Origin: Gammaproteobacteria bacterium
Lineage (GTDB): Bacteria; Pseudomonadota; Gammaproteobacteria; Pseudomonadales; PIVM01
Reading direction: 5' to 3'
DNA: 64,000 nt
Assembly: GCA_003353945.1 (NCBI GenBank)
Contig: PIVM01000018.1
Span: forward strand, 1-64,000
Positions within the stretch are counted from its first letter, which is position 1. Every line of letters starts with the position of its first letter. Below the pieces are notes generated by a model. It was not told the origin of the DNA. It saw nothing but the letters and a program-made list of their open reading frames with translations, and ran no database searches. Of this stretch, positions 41,240-51,092 are shown piece by piece. A program made the position numbers and the translations under genes.

Positions 41240-42721
41240 ATGAGTGAAGAAATTCTGATTAATGTAACACCGATGGAGACACGGGCTGCGTCGGTGGAAA
41301 ATGGCGTTTTGCAAGAAGTGCTAATTGAGCGCACACAAAACCGTGGCATTGTCGGAAATATCTACAAAGGCAAGGTTGTTCGGGTATTGCCGGGTATGCA
41401 GGCAGCGTTTGTTGATATCGGACTTGATAGAGCCAGTTTTATTCATGTCTCTGATATTGTGATGCTGGATGCCGGCGGTATGGAAAATCGCGATCTTCAC
41501 AGTGAGAATATCCGTGAGATGGTGCATGAAGGCCAGAAACTGGTTGTGCAGGTAACAAAAGACCCGCTGGGTACGAAAGGCGCGCGTTTGACGACGCATT
41601 TATCGGTTTCATCTCGTTACCTAGTGTATATGCCTTATACAAATCATATTGGTGTGTCGCAACGTATAGAGGATGAGCAGGAGCGTGAACGCTTGCGTAC
41701 CCTGGTTGGCTCGTTGCTGGAGCAACCAGAGTATGAGGGTATCAAGGGTGGATTTATCCTGCGTACGGCTGCGGAGGGTGTTGGAGAAGAAGAAATCAAT
41801 ACGGATGTGGACTATCTCAAACGTTTGTGGGTTGTTCTGGAACGACGTATCAAAGGTAATGACGCACCAAAATTGGTCTATGAAGATCTACCGCTTTATC
41901 TGCGAATTTTACGCGACACAATGCGTCCTCAGATCGAAAGAATCCGAGTTGACTCGGGTGAAACCTACAAAAAAATGACGGCCTTTATGGAAGAATTTGT
42001 GCTCGAAGCCAGGGAAAAACTGGAAATATATTCGGGCGATCGACCGCTGTTCGATCTTTACGGTGTGGAAGATGAGATTGAGCGAGCACTGGGTCGAAAG
42101 GTGCAGTTGAAATCAGGCGGCTATCTAATTATTGATCAGACAGAGGCGATGACAACGATTGATGTTAATACAGGCGCTTTTGTCGGACACCGTAACCTGG
42201 AAGAAACTATATATAAAACCAATTTGGAAGCCGCCACTGCTCTGGCTCGTCAGTTAAGAGTGCGTAACCTGGGTGGTATCATTATTATTGATTTTATTGA
42301 CATGAAGGATCCAGAGCATCAACGACAAGTGCTTCGGGCTTTAGAGAAATCGCTGGACAAGGATCATGCGAAAACATCGGTAACAGGTGTGTCAGAACTG
42401 GGATTGGTGGAAATGACGCGTAAACGTACTCGGGAAAGTCTTGAGCGAGTGCTAAGTGAAGATTGTCCTGTCTGTCAGGGTCGCGGAAGTTTGAAGTCGG
42501 CGGAAACAGTTTGTTATGAGATATTCCGTGAAATTTTGCGTGAAGCCAAAGCCTATGAAAATGATCAATATCTTGTGCTGGCGGCTCAGGAAGTTGTGGA
42601 TCGATTGCTGGACGAAGAATCTGCTAATGTGGCAGATATGGAAGAGTTAATTGGCAAAACAATTAAGTTTCAGGTGGAGACGATGTATTCACAGGAACAG
42701 TACGATGTGGTGCTGCTATGA
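41240..42721 (+). CDS. rng: Ribonuclease G
   Basis: 493 residues. Endoribonuclease for 16S rRNA 5'-end maturation and mRNA decay. Embedded S1 domain (~36-125: GNIYKGKVVRVLPGMQAAFVD), DNase I-like catalytic domain with Mg-binding Asp308 (TIDVNTG) and Asp351 (IDFIDM), and the Zn-link Cys409/Cys412 (CPVCQGRG). It lacks the long C-terminal scaffold of RNase E. ATG at 41240, 20 bp after maf. Confidence 0.97.
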   Translation: MSEEILINVTPMETRAASVENGVLQEVLIERTQNRGIVGNIYKGKVVRVLPGMQAAFVDIGLDRASFIHVSDIVMLDAGGMENRDLHSENIREMVHEGQKLVVQVTKDPLGTKGARLTTHLSVSSRYLVYMPYTNHIGVSQRIEDEQERERLRTLVGSLLEQPEYEGIKGGFILRTAAEGVGEEEINTDVDYLKRLWVVLERRIKGNDAPKLVYEDLPLYLRILRDTMRPQIERIRVDSGETYKKMTAFMEEFVLEAREKLEIYSGDRPLFDLYGVEDEIERALGRKVQLKSGGYLIIDQTEAMTTIDVNTGAFVGHRNLEETIYKTNLEAATALARQLRVRNLGGIIIIDFIDMKDPEHQRQVLRALEKSLDKDHAKTSVTGVSELGLVEMTRKRTRESLERVLSEDCPVCQGRGSLKSAETVCYEIFREILREAKAYENDQYLVLAAQEVVDRLLDEESANVADMEELIGKTIKFQVETMYSQEQYDVVLL

Positions 42722-42756
42722 GGACTGTGAAAAAGGTGATTTGTTAGGGGCCGCTA

Positions 42757-45700
42757 GTGTTAGTACGCTTCTTTGATATTATAAGTCGTTGGGTTGTTCG
42801 CATAGCGGTTTTTTTGATCGTTCTTGTTGCGTTATACGTCAGCCTCGGGCGCTATTATGCACCTTTGATTGAGCAGCATACGGAATTTGTTGTTGAACAG
42901 ATCAATGCAGTCAGTCCCTATCAAATTGATGCTGCACGCCTTGGAGGTATGTGGAAGCGATTTTCACCTTCATTGCATATCCGGCAACTCTCAATTCTTG
43001 ATGAAAACAAAAACCCGTCCTTAGTTATTCCAGATGTTCATATGGCGCTGGATGTTGTCGCCAGTGTGCGCAGTCGTGCATTGCGCTTGGACGTGTTGCG
43101 ATTGCGTGGTGCTGAGCTTAGTTTGCATCAACAGGACGATGGACGATGGCGATTGGCAGGTTTTGATACAAGAACTGAGCTTAATCGTTCTGCGGATGGA
43201 CTTATAGACCTTCTACTAGCCATTAATCGGCTAGAAGTTACGGATACGCGCCTGAATCTGCAGTTTCGCGATGGTCGACAATTCATAATGCCCGCGTTGA
43301 ATATTGTCCTGGTCAACAGTGATGATTTTCATCGTTTGACGATTACATCGGGTGATACTGCGCAGCATAATTCGACCCTATTGGTGGTGGAAGCTCAAGG
43401 GGATCCGCGAGATACCGAATTGTCGGCGCATGCCTATGGCAAATTCAATGAGATGGATCTTGCTGTCTTTGCATCTTCATTGCCTCTTGAAATTGAAGTG
43501 CGCCAGTTTCAGCTTAATGGTGAGCTTTGGGCGAGCATTGCTCCGGGTAAAGGATTAGAGCTGCAAGGCAAGTTGATTTCGGCTGATGTTGATTTGCGGC
43601 GTAAGACGGGTGATCTGATTTGGGGTGCGAATTCTTTGTCGGGAGAGCTTTTTGTCCAGCGAGATATTGAGGGGAAATGGCAGGGATGGTTGCCGCCGTT
43701 AACGGCGCAGAAAAATGTACCTGTAGGCGCCACGTCTTTTCAGTTAGCAAAACAGGATGAAGGACATTTGTTGCAGCTTTATTCAGAAGGTCTTTCCTTG
43801 GCGCCTCTTGTGCAGATTACGCTGGCTAGTGGCGTGTTGTCACAAAATCTGGCTGAGGTTGTTGATCAATTAGATCTTAATGGGGATTTGCAAAATATAC
43901 GTTTGAATCTTCCCCTGGGGCGCTTGCCGAAACAACATTTTCAGCTGAATGCAGAGTTAAACGATGTTTCATTGTCCGCATGGAAAGGTGCACCGGGTGC
44001 AAAACAGTTAAATGGTGCGTTGCAGGTGGGTATTGATAAAGGTTTTCTCGACATTGATGCTTCTGCACTGGCCCTGCATTTTCCCAAGGTGTATGAGCAC
44101 TGGCTTGAATTTGAGCGAGCCAAGGCCCAAGTATCCTGGCAAATTGATGAGCAGCGACTGCAGATTGAAAGTGGCCCAATTGAATTGATTCCAAAAGGCA
44201 GTGGTGAAGTGGCGCAAGGTTTGTTGTGGCTGGATTTGCCGCTTCAAAAAAATACTTTCCTACCTTGGATGACATTGCAGGTGGGGCTGCAGAATTCAAA
44301 AGCGGAATATCGGGAAAAATATTTACCCCATTTTTTAAAAGATGGTCTGAAAAACTGGCTAAAAACCAGTATTGGTGCAGGCGAGGTTCCCCGCGCCGGT
44401 TTTATCTATCATGGTCCTTTACGCCGCAGTGATGATAAACCCAGCGTGCAATTGTTTGTTGATGTGGAAAGTGCACAGCTTAAATATCACGCAGACTGGC
44501 CTGCCTTGTTTGATATCAGCGCTTTGCTTGAAATTGACGACGCTGTGGTTGATATCGTTATACCTTCGGCGCATATGTATACCAGTGAGGTCGAGTACGC
44601 TAACGTGCACATTGAATCGCACAGGCAAGGGGAGTTGGATTTAAAAATTGCAGGCTTGGTGAGTGGCAGCAGTGCCGATGGTCTTCGTGTCATCAAGGAT
44701 TCTCCGATCAAGCAAAAACTCGGTGATTTTATTGATGCTTGGCAAGTTGCCGGGGCGATACAAACCAATGTTGATTTGATGATTCCTCTGGAAAAAGAAT
44801 CGAAACGAAAGCCTGATGTGGACGTTAAGGTCTTGCTGACGGACAGTTCTTTGAGCTTGCCACAACAGAATGTAATGTTTGAAGGCATTAATGGCCCCTT
44901 GGAATATGGCACGAAAATAGGTCTGCAAAGCGATGCTCTTACTGCGACGCTTTGGCAGATGCCGGTCAGAATTGGTATTGAAAGTACCTTGAAAGAAAGT
45001 GCGAAAGAAAGTGCTTGGCGCACTGAGATTGCCTGTGAGGGTACCGTATTGATGGATCAATTAATGAGCTGGAGTCGGCAGCCAGGATTGACTTTCTTAG
45101 ATGGGGAAACAGCATTTTCAGCTCGCATTGTTATTGATCCATTGCAATCAAATTATTTGTACGTCACAAGCCAGCTTGATGGTGTTACAATCGATTTGCC
45201 GGAGCCTTATAAAAAACAGCGAGAGGAACATAGAGCATTACGCTTTCAACAATCTCTTGAATCGCGGTCTCGCCAGACAAAGCTGCAGTTAGCTGAACAG
45301 TTGCAAATGAGCTTTCTCTACCAGGGAGATAAATTTTATTCCGGGCGGGTTCATCTTGGTAAGTCACAGGAAATGCCAAAAGCGTTCGATTCTGAGATGA
45401 TTAGCGTGACGGGCCAGATGGGCAATTTTGTTCTAAAAGACTGGTTGCCAGTATTGGATAGGTATCTGGATCAGCAGGCACTGTGGCAGGGAGAAAACAA
45501 GCGCACGGAACAAGCGCCCGACCTTCGGGTGCAGGCGCTGAAGCTGGATCGTTTGCAGGCCTTTGGTCGGCAGGTAGAGAAAACGGTTGTTGATCTTCAC
45601 CATGAAGATAATTTCTGGCGGATTCATTTAGATAATGATGCGTTAAAGGGTGATATTGATATCTTTGATCATGTCAGGCCTTATCGGGTTGCAATGGATT

Positions 45701-46737
45701 ATTTGCATGTGAGTGCACTCGAAGCCGTGCCACTGTCCTCTCAAATGCTATCACAAACAGATCAGATGAGTGGTGCAATACCTGTTACTCCAGTCAGTGA
45801 CGAACAGTTTCATCCTCGAGATATCCCGCCTGTGGACGTTATGTTGAATAAAGTATATTTGGGACAAGAGGATTTCGGTCGCTGGTCGTTCCAGCTGCGA
45901 CCATTAGGGCAAGGAGTGCGGGCGAGACTGTTGCTTGCTGATATTAAAGGTATGCATATTCGTGGTATTCATCAGGATGGTGCTGAACTTGACTGGGTGC
46001 GCAAATCAGTGTCAGAGGATGCTGATAAGAAACAGGACATCAGTTATTTTAAAGGCAGAATACAGGCCGGCAATATAGGTGATACTCTGGAAAACTGGGG
46101 ATACGAGCGCATGATGCAAAGTGATTCCTCGATATTTGATATTGAAGCTAATTGGCCGGGTAATCCCTTTGATGTAGCTTTGGAGGAAATCAGCGGGGAT
46201 ATGAATCTGTCGTTGAGGGAAGGTAGTTTTATCAAAGCCAGTAATACTGCCAGCGGTGCATTGAAAGTCGTTAGCTTTCTCAATTTAGATCGTATTGTCC
46301 GTCGCTTGCGGCTGGATTTCTCCGACTTGGCGGCTGATGGTTTGGGATATGATCGAATTTCCGGCAGAGTGAAAATGAACCTGGGCATTTTGACAACGGA
46401 TGATGAGATTGAGGTCGTTGGATCGTCTAGTACTTTTCGTATAGGTGGGACAGTGGATTTCAAGCAGGAAACCTTGAATGGAAAAATGATTGTTACCTTA
46501 CCTTTAGCTAGTAACTTGCCCTGGATAGCGGCTGCCGTTGCGGGAGGTTTGCCCGCTGCCGCCGGTGTTTATGTCGCCAGCAAGATGTTAAAAAAACAGG
46601 TGGATACATTGTCGAGTGCAGCTTATCGTATTCGTGGTGCCTGGGATGATCCTGAGCTTAAATTTGAACAGTTATTCGATACCGAAGCGGAAGTTGATGA
46701 TGCCCAGGCAAACAAGGTAACCGAGGGCGGTGGCTGA
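42757..46737 (+). CDS. yhdP: AsmA-like intermembrane lipid-transport protein YhdP
   Basis: 1326 residues from GTG 42757. One N-terminal transmembrane helix (~13-31), then a very long periplasmic beta-strand repeat structure (DUF3971) and an AsmA-like C-terminal domain ending after SNLPWIAAAVAGGLPAAAGVY and SAAYRIRGAWDDPELKF. YhdP forms a bridge for phospholipid movement to the outer membrane. The C-terminal ADDA-like region is followed by an acidic tail. The stop overlaps the nitrilase start, suggesting coupling. Confidence 0.95.
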   Translation: MLVRFFDIISRWVVRIAVFLIVLVALYVSLGRYYAPLIEQHTEFVVEQINAVSPYQIDAARLGGMWKRFSPSLHIRQLSILDENKNPSLVIPDVHMALDVVASVRSRALRLDVLRLRGAELSLHQQDDGRWRLAGFDTRTELNRSADGLIDLLLAINRLEVTDTRLNLQFRDGRQFIMPALNIVLVNSDDFHRLTITSGDTAQHNSTLLVVEAQGDPRDTELSAHAYGKFNEMDLAVFASSLPLEIEVRQFQLNGELWASIAPGKGLELQGKLISADVDLRRKTGDLIWGANSLSGELFVQRDIEGKWQGWLPPLTAQKNVPVGATSFQLAKQDEGHLLQLYSEGLSLAPLVQITLASGVLSQNLAEVVDQLDLNGDLQNIRLNLPLGRLPKQHFQLNAELNDVSLSAWKGAPGAKQLNGALQVGIDKGFLDIDASALALHFPKVYEHWLEFERAKAQVSWQIDEQRLQIESGPIELIPKGSGEVAQGLLWLDLPLQKNTFLPWMTLQVGLQNSKAEYREKYLPHFLKDGLKNWLKTSIGAGEVPRAGFIYHGPLRRSDDKPSVQLFVDVESAQLKYHADWPALFDISALLEIDDAVVDIVIPSAHMYTSEVEYANVHIESHRQGELDLKIAGLVSGSSADGLRVIKDSPIKQKLGDFIDAWQVAGAIQTNVDLMIPLEKESKRKPDVDVKVLLTDSSLSLPQQNVMFEGINGPLEYGTKIGLQSDALTATLWQMPVRIGIESTLKESAKESAWRTEIACEGTVLMDQLMSWSRQPGLTFLDGETAFSARIVIDPLQSNYLYVTSQLDGVTIDLPEPYKKQREEHRALRFQQSLESRSRQTKLQLAEQLQMSFLYQGDKFYSGRVHLGKSQEMPKAFDSEMISVTGQMGNFVLKDWLPVLDRYLDQQALWQGENKRTEQAPDLRVQALKLDRLQAFGRQVEKTVVDLHHEDNFWRIHLDNDALKGDIDIFDHVRPYRVAMDYLHVSALEAVPLSSQMLSQTDQMSGAIPVTPVSDEQFHPRDIPPVDVMLNKVYLGQEDFGRWSFQLRPLGQGVRARLLLADIKGMHIRGIHQDGAELDWVRKSVSEDADKKQDISYFKGRIQAGNIGDTLENWGYERMMQSDSSIFDIEANWPGNPFDVALEEISGDMNLSLREGSFIKASNTASGALKVVSFLNLDRIVRRLRLDFSDLAADGLGYDRISGRVKMNLGILTTDDEIEVVGSSSTFRIGGTVDFKQETLNGKMIVTLPLASNLPWIAAAVAGGLPAAAGVYVASKMLKKQVDTLSSAAYRIRGAWDDPELKFEQLFDTEAEVDDAQANKVTEGGG

Positions 46738-47581
46738 GATGATTGTGGCTACCGTGCAAATGGTCAGTGATGACAGGCTCGAACGTAATCTTGAGCGGGC
46801 TGAGCAACTGGTTTGCCAGGCTGTTGAAGGAGGCGCGCAGTTTGTTGTGTTGCCGGAAAATTTTGCCGTATTTGGCGCCAATGCCCAGCTGCGTGTGGGT
46901 GAGTTGGAATCCACAGATCGCGGCCCGTTGCGCCGGTTTTTATCCGGATTGGCGAAACAATACGGCATATGGTTGCTGGGTGGTACGATACCCATCTGTG
47001 ATCATCCGGATGATTCACGACCCTATCGCCCCTATAGCGCCAGCCTGCTGATTGATGATAAAGGCCATGAGCTGGCGCGTTACAACAAAGTGCATTTGTT
47101 TGATGTGTGTGTCAATGATCAACAGGGTCGCTACGCTGAGTCAGATATTTATCGGGCAGGTAATGCCGTTGTGGTTCAAGAGACGCCTTTTGGTCGGTTG
47201 GGAATAGCGGTGTGTTACGATCTACGTTTTCCTGAATTGTTTCGTCTGATGTTTCAGCAGGGTGTGGATATTATTGCTTTGCCGGCGGCTTTTACTCAGG
47301 TAACGGGGCAGGCGCACTGGATGCCGTTACTGAGAGCGAGGGCAATTGAAAATAGCTGCTACGTCATTGCTGCCAATCAGGGGGGCTTCCATTCATCGCA
47401 ACGTCAGACCTACGGTCATAGTTGTGTTATCTCTGGTTGGGGGGAAGTCCTGACGGAAATTGTGCAGGGTGAAGGTGTGGCTTTGGCAGACTATCAATTA
47501 GATGCTTTACAAGAGCAGCGCCGTCAGATTCCTACGGGGTTGCATCAGCGATTTTTTGTGAAGAATTTGGAGTCAGGGTAA
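46730..47581 (+). CDS. Carbon-nitrogen hydrolase (nitrilase family, Nit1-like)
   Basis: 283 residues. Glu-Lys-Cys triad visible: Glu43 (LPENFAVFG), Lys120 (YNKVHLFD), Cys162 (AVCYDLRFPEL). The pattern matches deaminated-glutathione amidase-like proteins. GTG 46730 overlaps the yhdP end by 8 bp; ATG 46739 (MIVATVQMVS) is an equally good start. The final codons NLESG-stop lie in a 27-bp inverted repeat shared with darP. In Pseudomonas tldD follows this gene; here it does not. Confidence 0.92.
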   Translation: MAEMIVATVQMVSDDRLERNLERAEQLVCQAVEGGAQFVVLPENFAVFGANAQLRVGELESTDRGPLRRFLSGLAKQYGIWLLGGTIPICDHPDDSRPYRPYSASLLIDDKGHELARYNKVHLFDVCVNDQQGRYAESDIYRAGNAVVVQETPFGRLGIAVCYDLRFPELFRLMFQQGVDIIALPAAFTQVTGQAHWMPLLRARAIENSCYVIAANQGGFHSSQRQTYGHSCVISGWGEVLTEIVQGEGVALADYQLDALQEQRRQIPTGLHQRFFVKNLESG

Positions 47582-47626
47582 CAACTTGTGAATAGTTCGC
47601 AAGTTGTTACCCTGACTCCAAATTCT
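47562..47626. repeat. Perfect 27-bp inverted repeat joining two gene ends
   Basis: Arms at 47562-47588 and 47600-47626 are perfect complements over 27 bp with an 11-nt loop TGAATAGTTCG. The arm includes TTTGGAGTCAGGGTAACAAC. It covers the last codons and the stop of both the nitrilase and darP genes, which are convergent, so both end in NLESG. It could form a very stable hairpin on either transcript. There is no T-run. Confidence 0.92.
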
Positions 47627-48110
47627 CATGCAACTGGCGTATATAACGAAATAGTTTGCGGGCGTTCTGAGGTGGTTTGTTTTTCTCCTGTTCTTTTTTT
47701 GCCAATCTAACCGATTGCCGTAATTGTTGTCGGTCTGCAGAAGGATACAGCTCGATAAATGCCTCTATGGCGGGTGTTCCTTCAGTGATTAATCGATCGC
47801 GCCACTGTTCGAGTTGATGAAATTCCCGAGTTAATGTTTTGCGGCCAGATTGCAATTCCTGGTAAGCGGCTTCGATAGGTGCGGTATCGATTTTCCGCAT
47901 TAATTTACCGATATATTGTAGTTGGCGCCGTTTGCCGCTGTTGTGGGAAATGCGTTTGGCCAGGGCTATTTGTTTCTGCAGTTCATCGGGTATGGGAATG
48001 CTGGCCAGTTCCCCCTCTGTTAGTTTGATAAGATTTTCACCCAACATCTGCAAAGCAGTCGATTGTTTTTTTAGTTGGGTTTTACTGATTATTTCTTCAT
48101 CGTCTGACAT
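47607..48110 (-). CDS. darP: Ribosome-associated protein DarP (YjgA, DUF615)
   Basis: 167 residues, highly charged and helical. The pattern ISKTQLKKQSTALQMLG and NSGKRRQLQYIGKLMRKID is the DUF615 signature. DarP assists 50S subunit assembly. ATG 48110. The C-terminus (HENLESG) is encoded inside the 27-bp inverted repeat; E. coli-type homologues do not usually end this way, so the last few residues may be repeat-derived. Downstream of the divergent-facing mgtE promoter region by 65 bp. Confidence 0.93.
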   Translation of the reverse strand: MSDDEEIISKTQLKKQSTALQMLGENLIKLTEGELASIPIPDELQKQIALAKRISHNSGKRRQLQYIGKLMRKIDTAPIEAAYQELQSGRKTLTREFHQLEQWRDRLITEGTPAIEAFIELYPSADRQQLRQSVRLAKKEQEKNKPPQNARKLFRYIRQLHENLESG

Positions 48111-48175
48111 GCGGATAACTCGGGAAGATTATTCAATACACTGGTGGTCCATCAAATAGGTTCGATCAATTAGGT

Positions 48176-49534
48176 TTAAGCATAAAGCCAAGAGGCCAAA
48201 CCTAAAAATGACATAAAGCCCACGACATCAGTCACCGTAGTGAGTGCAACACTGCCAGCCAGGGCTGGATCAATTTTTACTGATTTTAAAAATAAGGGTA
48301 AAACAACACCGGCCAAGGCTGCTGTCATCAAATTTATGATCATAGCAAAGGCAATAATATAACCGAGCTTGATATCGTCAAACCAGAGCGAGGCGGCAAC
48401 TGCGACGACTAAGGCCCAGCATAATCCATTGATGATGCCGACGACCAGTTCCCGGTTGATCAACCATTGGGTATTGTTTTTACCAATTTGCCCCAATGCC
48501 ATACCACGAATAACGACGGTCAGTGTTTGACTGCCTGCGACACCCCCCATGCTGGCAACAATGGGCATTAATATGGCCAGCGCAACGACTTTATCAATGG
48601 TGCCTTCAAAAATGTTGATGACAGCAGATGCAATAAAAGCGGTTAGAAGATTAATGCCCAGCCACACAGCTCGGCGGGGAGTGGTTTTTAAAACGGGCGC
48701 AAAGGTGTCTTCGCTTTCATCAAGCCCTGCCATGCTTAACAGGGAGTGTTCTACATCGTCACGGATGACATCAACAACATCATCAATAGTAATCCGTCCC
48801 AGAAGTTTACCGCGTTCATCCACTACGGGTGCCGATACCCAGTCGTGACGTTCAAACAGCAATGCGACCTCCTGTGCTGGCATGTCTGCTGGAATCGCTT
48901 CGACATCAGCCTGCATGATCTCCCTGACGGTGATGTGCGGATCGCTAGTCAGAACCTTTGACAGCGGTAATAGTCCGATATATTCGTCCTGGCGATTCAC
49001 TACAAGCAGGTTGTCAGTCATGCCGGGTAGTTGATCATGGCGACGCAGGTAGCGCAGCACGACATCCAGTGTTAGACGCGGTCGTACGGTGATGGTGTCG
49101 GTATTCATTAAACCGCCGGCGCTGTCTTCGTCGTATGTCAGCACGCGTTCAACACGGTGACGGTCCTGAGCATCCATGGCTTGTAGAACTTCGCGGATGA
49201 CTGTGTCGGGCAGCTGCTGAAGGATATCGGCGATATCATCAGCTTCCAGTCCTTCTGTGACAGCGACAACCTCTTGGGTATCCATCTGTTGCAGAAACTG
49301 GTTTTGCACTTCTTCGCTGAGAAACTGCAGTATTTCTCCTTCGTCTTCAATTTCCACCAGTTGCCAGAGTGCGTGTCGTAGACGAGGGGGTGATGATTCA
49401 AGAAGGTGGGCGACGTTTGCGGGTGACAGGCTGTTCAGCATGCGTTGAACAGGCAGAAAGGTGCCGCAGGCCAAGGCGTCATTCAGGGCTTGCAAATGTT
49501 GCTGCGTTTGATGTTGTTCTGCGGTATGCGGCAT
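48176..49534 (-). CDS. mgtE: Magnesium transporter MgtE
   Basis: 452 residues. N-terminal MgtE_N superhelical domain (~25-130), two CBS domains (~140-265; GGLMNTDTITV and REIMQADVEAIP), a plug helix and a five-helix membrane domain (~290-450) with the pore stretch PIVASMGGVAGSQTLTVVIRG and DPALAGSVALTTVTDVVGF. CBS domains sense Mg2+ and gate the channel. ATG 49534. Confidence 0.96.
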   Translation of the reverse strand: MPHTAEQHQTQQHLQALNDALACGTFLPVQRMLNSLSPANVAHLLESSPPRLRHALWQLVEIEDEGEILQFLSEEVQNQFLQQMDTQEVVAVTEGLEADDIADILQQLPDTVIREVLQAMDAQDRHRVERVLTYDEDSAGGLMNTDTITVRPRLTLDVVLRYLRRHDQLPGMTDNLLVVNRQDEYIGLLPLSKVLTSDPHITVREIMQADVEAIPADMPAQEVALLFERHDWVSAPVVDERGKLLGRITIDDVVDVIRDDVEHSLLSMAGLDESEDTFAPVLKTTPRRAVWLGINLLTAFIASAVINIFEGTIDKVVALAILMPIVASMGGVAGSQTLTVVIRGMALGQIGKNNTQWLINRELVVGIINGLCWALVVAVAASLWFDDIKLGYIIAFAMIINLMTAALAGVVLPLFLKSVKIDPALAGSVALTTVTDVVGFMSFLGLASWLYA

Positions 49535-49597
49535 AAGCAGGGCTCGGTTAAACAGGCAACACTAAATTTTAGTGCTTAAGAGCTGCGCAAATAAAGA

Positions 49598-49650
49598 ATC
49601 ATCCCAAAATTGGGGAGGATTTTGGGATGATTTTTTATTTCCACGGCCCT
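49598..49650. repeat. Partial copy of repeat family 2 with hairpin
   Basis: The end TGGGATGATTTTTTATTTCC... at 49623-49650 matches 26 of 28 positions of the left end of the 63192-63353 element (opposite strand). On its inner side is a 13-bp perfect stem, ATCATCCCAAAAT (49598-49610) and ATTTTGGGATGAT (49619-49631), followed by T6. It lies between ptsO (upstream on the minus strand) and mgtE and may also act as a terminator. Confidence 0.7.
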
Positions 49651-49774
49651 ATAACCCACCATTATCCTTTATAGCTTGGCTTACAACAACTTGGAATGCG
49701 GTATTATGTTGAATCTGGAAAACTCAGTAGGACGCGTAGTGTGGTATGGCGTAGTGTGACAGAAAATTCAGGAC

Positions 49775-50044
49775 TTATTCGTCTTCGTCAAAGCGGTTGT
49801 TGATAAGCGATTCCAGCGCTTCAAATGCCTGTTGTTCATCCGCTCCCTCAACATGCAGATTCAGGACGGTGCCTTGACCTGCGGCGAGCATCATTATTGC
49901 CATAATGCTTTTGCCATCTACCAATTTGTCCTCGTTACCTGCTTCGATACGACTCGCAAAGGACGTGCTCAAGGATACAAATTTGGCTGCTGCACGAGCG
50001 TGCAGGCCAAGTTTGTTGACAATTGTGATCTGAGAGCGAATCAT
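49775..50044 (-). CDS. ptsO: Phosphocarrier protein NPr (nitrogen PTS HPr)
   Basis: 89 residues, HPr fold. The active His15 lies in KLGLHARAA; the Ser region is GKSIMAIM near residue 45. Passes phosphate from PtsP to PtsN (EIIA-Ntr), regulating nitrogen, potassium and envelope functions. Acidic C-terminus NRFDEDE. It follows rapZ by 15 bp, the usual order near rpoN. Confidence 0.96.
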   Translation of the reverse strand: MIRSQITIVNKLGLHARAAAKFVSLSTSFASRIEAGNEDKLVDGKSIMAIMMLAAGQGTVLNLHVEGADEQQAFEALESLINNRFDEDE

Positions 50045-50059
50045 GATAATTGCAAATCA

Positions 50060-50926
50060 TCAGACATTATGAAGTTCCCTATGATGTACCTGCACGTTTT
50101 TATGATGCTCAGCATACCAGTTTTTTAATCGTTCACTCAAATAGACCGAACGATGCATGCCTCCGGTGCAACCTATGCCTATGGTCATGTAGCTGCGGCT
50201 ATTGCTTTCGAATCTAGGTAACCACTTGTCCAGATACTGGCAAATATCCTCAAACATCTCATTGACTTCATCCTGGTCGTTGAGGAAATCGATGACATCT
50301 TTGTCAGTGCCGGTTTGGCTACGCAAATTGGGTAACCAGTAGGGATTGGGAAGGCAACGAACATCATAAACAACATCGGCATCAATGGGGATACCCTTTT
50401 TGAAGCCGAAGGATATAAATAGAATTGACATTCCTCTGGCGCCTGGATCACTGTGGACCCGCTTTTTTACAATGTCACGAAGCTCATGTACGCCCATATG
50501 GCTGGTATCAATTGTCAGATCAGCTGCGGTGGCAATAGGTTCCAGTAATTCACTTTCTTCTGCTATGGCTTGACGCAGAGCGACTTGTTTGTTGCTGAGC
50601 GGATGTTTACGTCGGGTTTCACTAAAACGTTTTATAAGCGTTGAGCCATTGGCATCAAGATAAATGATGTCAGAGTCCACGTCTGGCGGCAGTTGTTTAA
50701 TCAGTGTCGGCACTGAATCAAAATTTGCCGTGGCATTGCGGGCGTCAATACTGACAGCAATATGTCTGTATTCATCTGAGGCGTTGTGCCGTGTTTTTTC
50801 TACCAGGGCGGGTAGCAGGTCAGCAGGAAGGTTGTCGACACAATAAAAACCCACATCCTCAAGTACGTTGAGTGCCGTACTTTTCCCTGATCCTGAGCGG
50901 CCACTGATGATGACCAGTTTCATCAT
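50060..50926 (-). CDS. rapZ: RNase adapter protein RapZ
   Basis: 288 residues from ATG 50926 (GGAAA about 8 bases upstream); a longer frame to 50977 adds 17 residues not found in the family. Walker A GRSGSGKST at 9-17, and the C-terminal sensor domain with YMTIGIGCTGGMHRSVYL. RapZ controls the glmZ/GlmY-RNase E circuit for glucosamine-6-phosphate in enterics; outside them the target may differ. Between ptsN and ptsO. Confidence 0.96.
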   Translation of the reverse strand: MMKLVIISGRSGSGKSTALNVLEDVGFYCVDNLPADLLPALVEKTRHNASDEYRHIAVSIDARNATANFDSVPTLIKQLPPDVDSDIIYLDANGSTLIKRFSETRRKHPLSNKQVALRQAIAEESELLEPIATAADLTIDTSHMGVHELRDIVKKRVHSDPGARGMSILFISFGFKKGIPIDADVVYDVRCLPNPYWLPNLRSQTGTDKDVIDFLNDQDEVNEMFEDICQYLDKWLPRFESNSRSYMTIGIGCTGGMHRSVYLSERLKNWYAEHHKNVQVHHRELHNV

Positions 50927-51092
50927 ATCGATTTTCCATGTCATAGAGTTGCAGGGGAGGTGCTTGCTGGGGTACAACTGACAATGTTTGACTGGTCCTG
51001 TTCTGCTGGTCGATCACCCAAAAAAAGACAGTTTTCGCAGTTGAGAACCTTCTCGCACCCGGTTTTTCCAAGTTATTTAGTGTGTCTGTTTC

